Positions 63,462 to 64,000 of a stretch of DNA of 64,000 bases are shown in pieces. The stretch lies in the NCBI GenBank assembly GCA_009809945.1, contig WTPW01001658.1, positions 1-64,000 on the forward strand, in the 5' to 3' direction. Each line of letters begins with the position of its first letter. The first letter of the stretch is position 1. Position numbers and translations under genes: made by a program. This DNA is from Gigaspora margarita. Its lineage: Eukaryota; Glomeromycota; Glomeromycetes; Diversisporales; Gigasporaceae. The notes under the pieces were generated by a model. It searched no databases and had not been told where the DNA came from. It worked only from the letters and a program-made list of their open reading frames with translations.

Positions 63462-63647
63462 GGATGCTAATAGAAAAGAGCTTATTATAGCCCTTTTTTC
63501 AATAGCCTACCTGATGCCAATGACAAGTTCTAAAATAATCAATATATATAGTCAATTATTTAGAACTTGTTATTGTTCTAGAGGGCCATTGGATAGATTA
63601 TCATTAAGGGTGCTATATTGAGCTCTTTTTTGTTAGTGCCCTTAAAA
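63462..63647. mobile_element. MITE with AGGATGCTAATAGAAAAGAGCT ends
   Basis: GGATGCTAATAGAAAAGAGC faces GCTCTTTTTTGTTAGTGCCC; the centre pairs GACAAGTTCTAAAATAATCA with TATTTAGAACTTGTTATTG. End motif GGATGCTAAT/TTAGTGCCC is related to MITE W. Confidence 0.75.
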
Positions 63648-63908
63648 CATGCTAATTAATTAGCTAGTTTTATAAATAAAATTTTCTTAAATTTTAAAAT
63701 AAAATAAAATAAATATCTCAATAATTATCAAGCCAAATTTAATGTTTTTTTTTTTTGATTTTATATTGTTATAGAATTAAAATAAAAAAAAATTATTAAA
63801 TTTGATTTAATAATTGTTAAAATATTTTTATTTTAAAGTTTTAAAAAAATTTACTAAAAACAATTTGCCTGTTTTCTATTGATCTCTTCTCTAATATACA
63901 AATATATA
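63648..63908. repeat. AT-rich foldback
   Basis: ATTATCAAGCCAAATTTAAT faces ATTAAATTTGATTTAATAAT around the T-run and TATAGAATTA at ~63770; same type as the 16.9-17.2-kb and 42.6-kb foldbacks. Confidence 0.55.
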
Positions 63909-64000
63909 TACAGTCAGACTCTTCAAGTGCACACTCTAGGGACCGGATATAAGTGTGCACTTAGAGAGGGTATGTATTTATCTGTTATAGAATTAACTTA
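63909..64000. mobile_element. Mariner/pogo-like MITE, cut by the window edge
   Basis: TACAGTCAGACTCTTCAAGT begins an end related to 45472; AAGTGCACACTC and GAGTGTGCACTT-like inverted words follow. The right end lies outside the window. Confidence 0.65.

Overview
This window looks like repeat-dominated nuclear DNA from an arbuscular mycorrhizal fungus (Glomeromycotina; Rhizophagus/Gigaspora-like). It is very AT-rich, has no operon structure, and contains scattered N bases that indicate an unpolished assembly. The placement rests on protein families I recognise from these fungi: Sel1-repeat plus protein kinase, a FAR1/MULE transposase with the CHFHVLRSWRRKL motif, a distinctive LINE reverse transcriptase (FQDMKK.FDSV, QGEVISPL.W.IFYDPLL), short LRR proteins, and a secreted/surface family with bacterial-Ig-like segments. 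No database search was possible. I found no intact conventional gene, rRNA, true tRNA, CRISPR or bacterial feature.

Layout. 0.1-12.1 kb: nested DNA-transposon derivatives (hAT-like with 8-bp target duplications, PIF/Harbinger-like with 3-bp duplications, TA- and TTAA-type MITEs) and tRNA-headed SINEs. 12.3-16.6 kb (mostly minus strand): a broken Sel1/kinase gene, an exon of the surface-protein family split by a G-rich MITE, a coiled-coil ORF and a 57-codon ORF. 17.8-21.0 kb (minus): a decayed MULE transposase gene split by a 1.15-kb hAT element that itself contains another hAT element. 21.0-22.1 kb: a repeat (T1) with a 94-aa hydrophobic ORF whose second copy lies at 42-43 kb. 26.0-27.3 kb: an extreme alternating palindrome. 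27.3-27.9 kb: a surface-protein pseudogene. 32.9-40.6 kb: a full-length but dead LINE with 21-bp target duplications, placed beside an older retroposon. 41-51 kb: more nested MITEs, an internally deleted LINE derivative with its own ORF, and the third copy of the J repeat. 51-64 kb: degenerate repeats, SINEs, an LRR pseudogene next to a hAT insertion, near-perfect long palindromes and a 24-bp minisatellite.

Interplay. Almost every gene remnant has a transposon in or beside it. In four cases the host sequence reads through cleanly once the insert and one target duplication are removed (15.2 kb, 20 kb, 43 kb, 54-55.9 kb), so the order of events can be read directly. Two themes stand out. First, a ~100-150-bp palindromic module (called Z here) recurs about 18 times across several structurally different element families. 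Second, many hAT-like elements share one architecture: 8-bp target duplications and terminal arrays of a family-specific ~10-bp motif.
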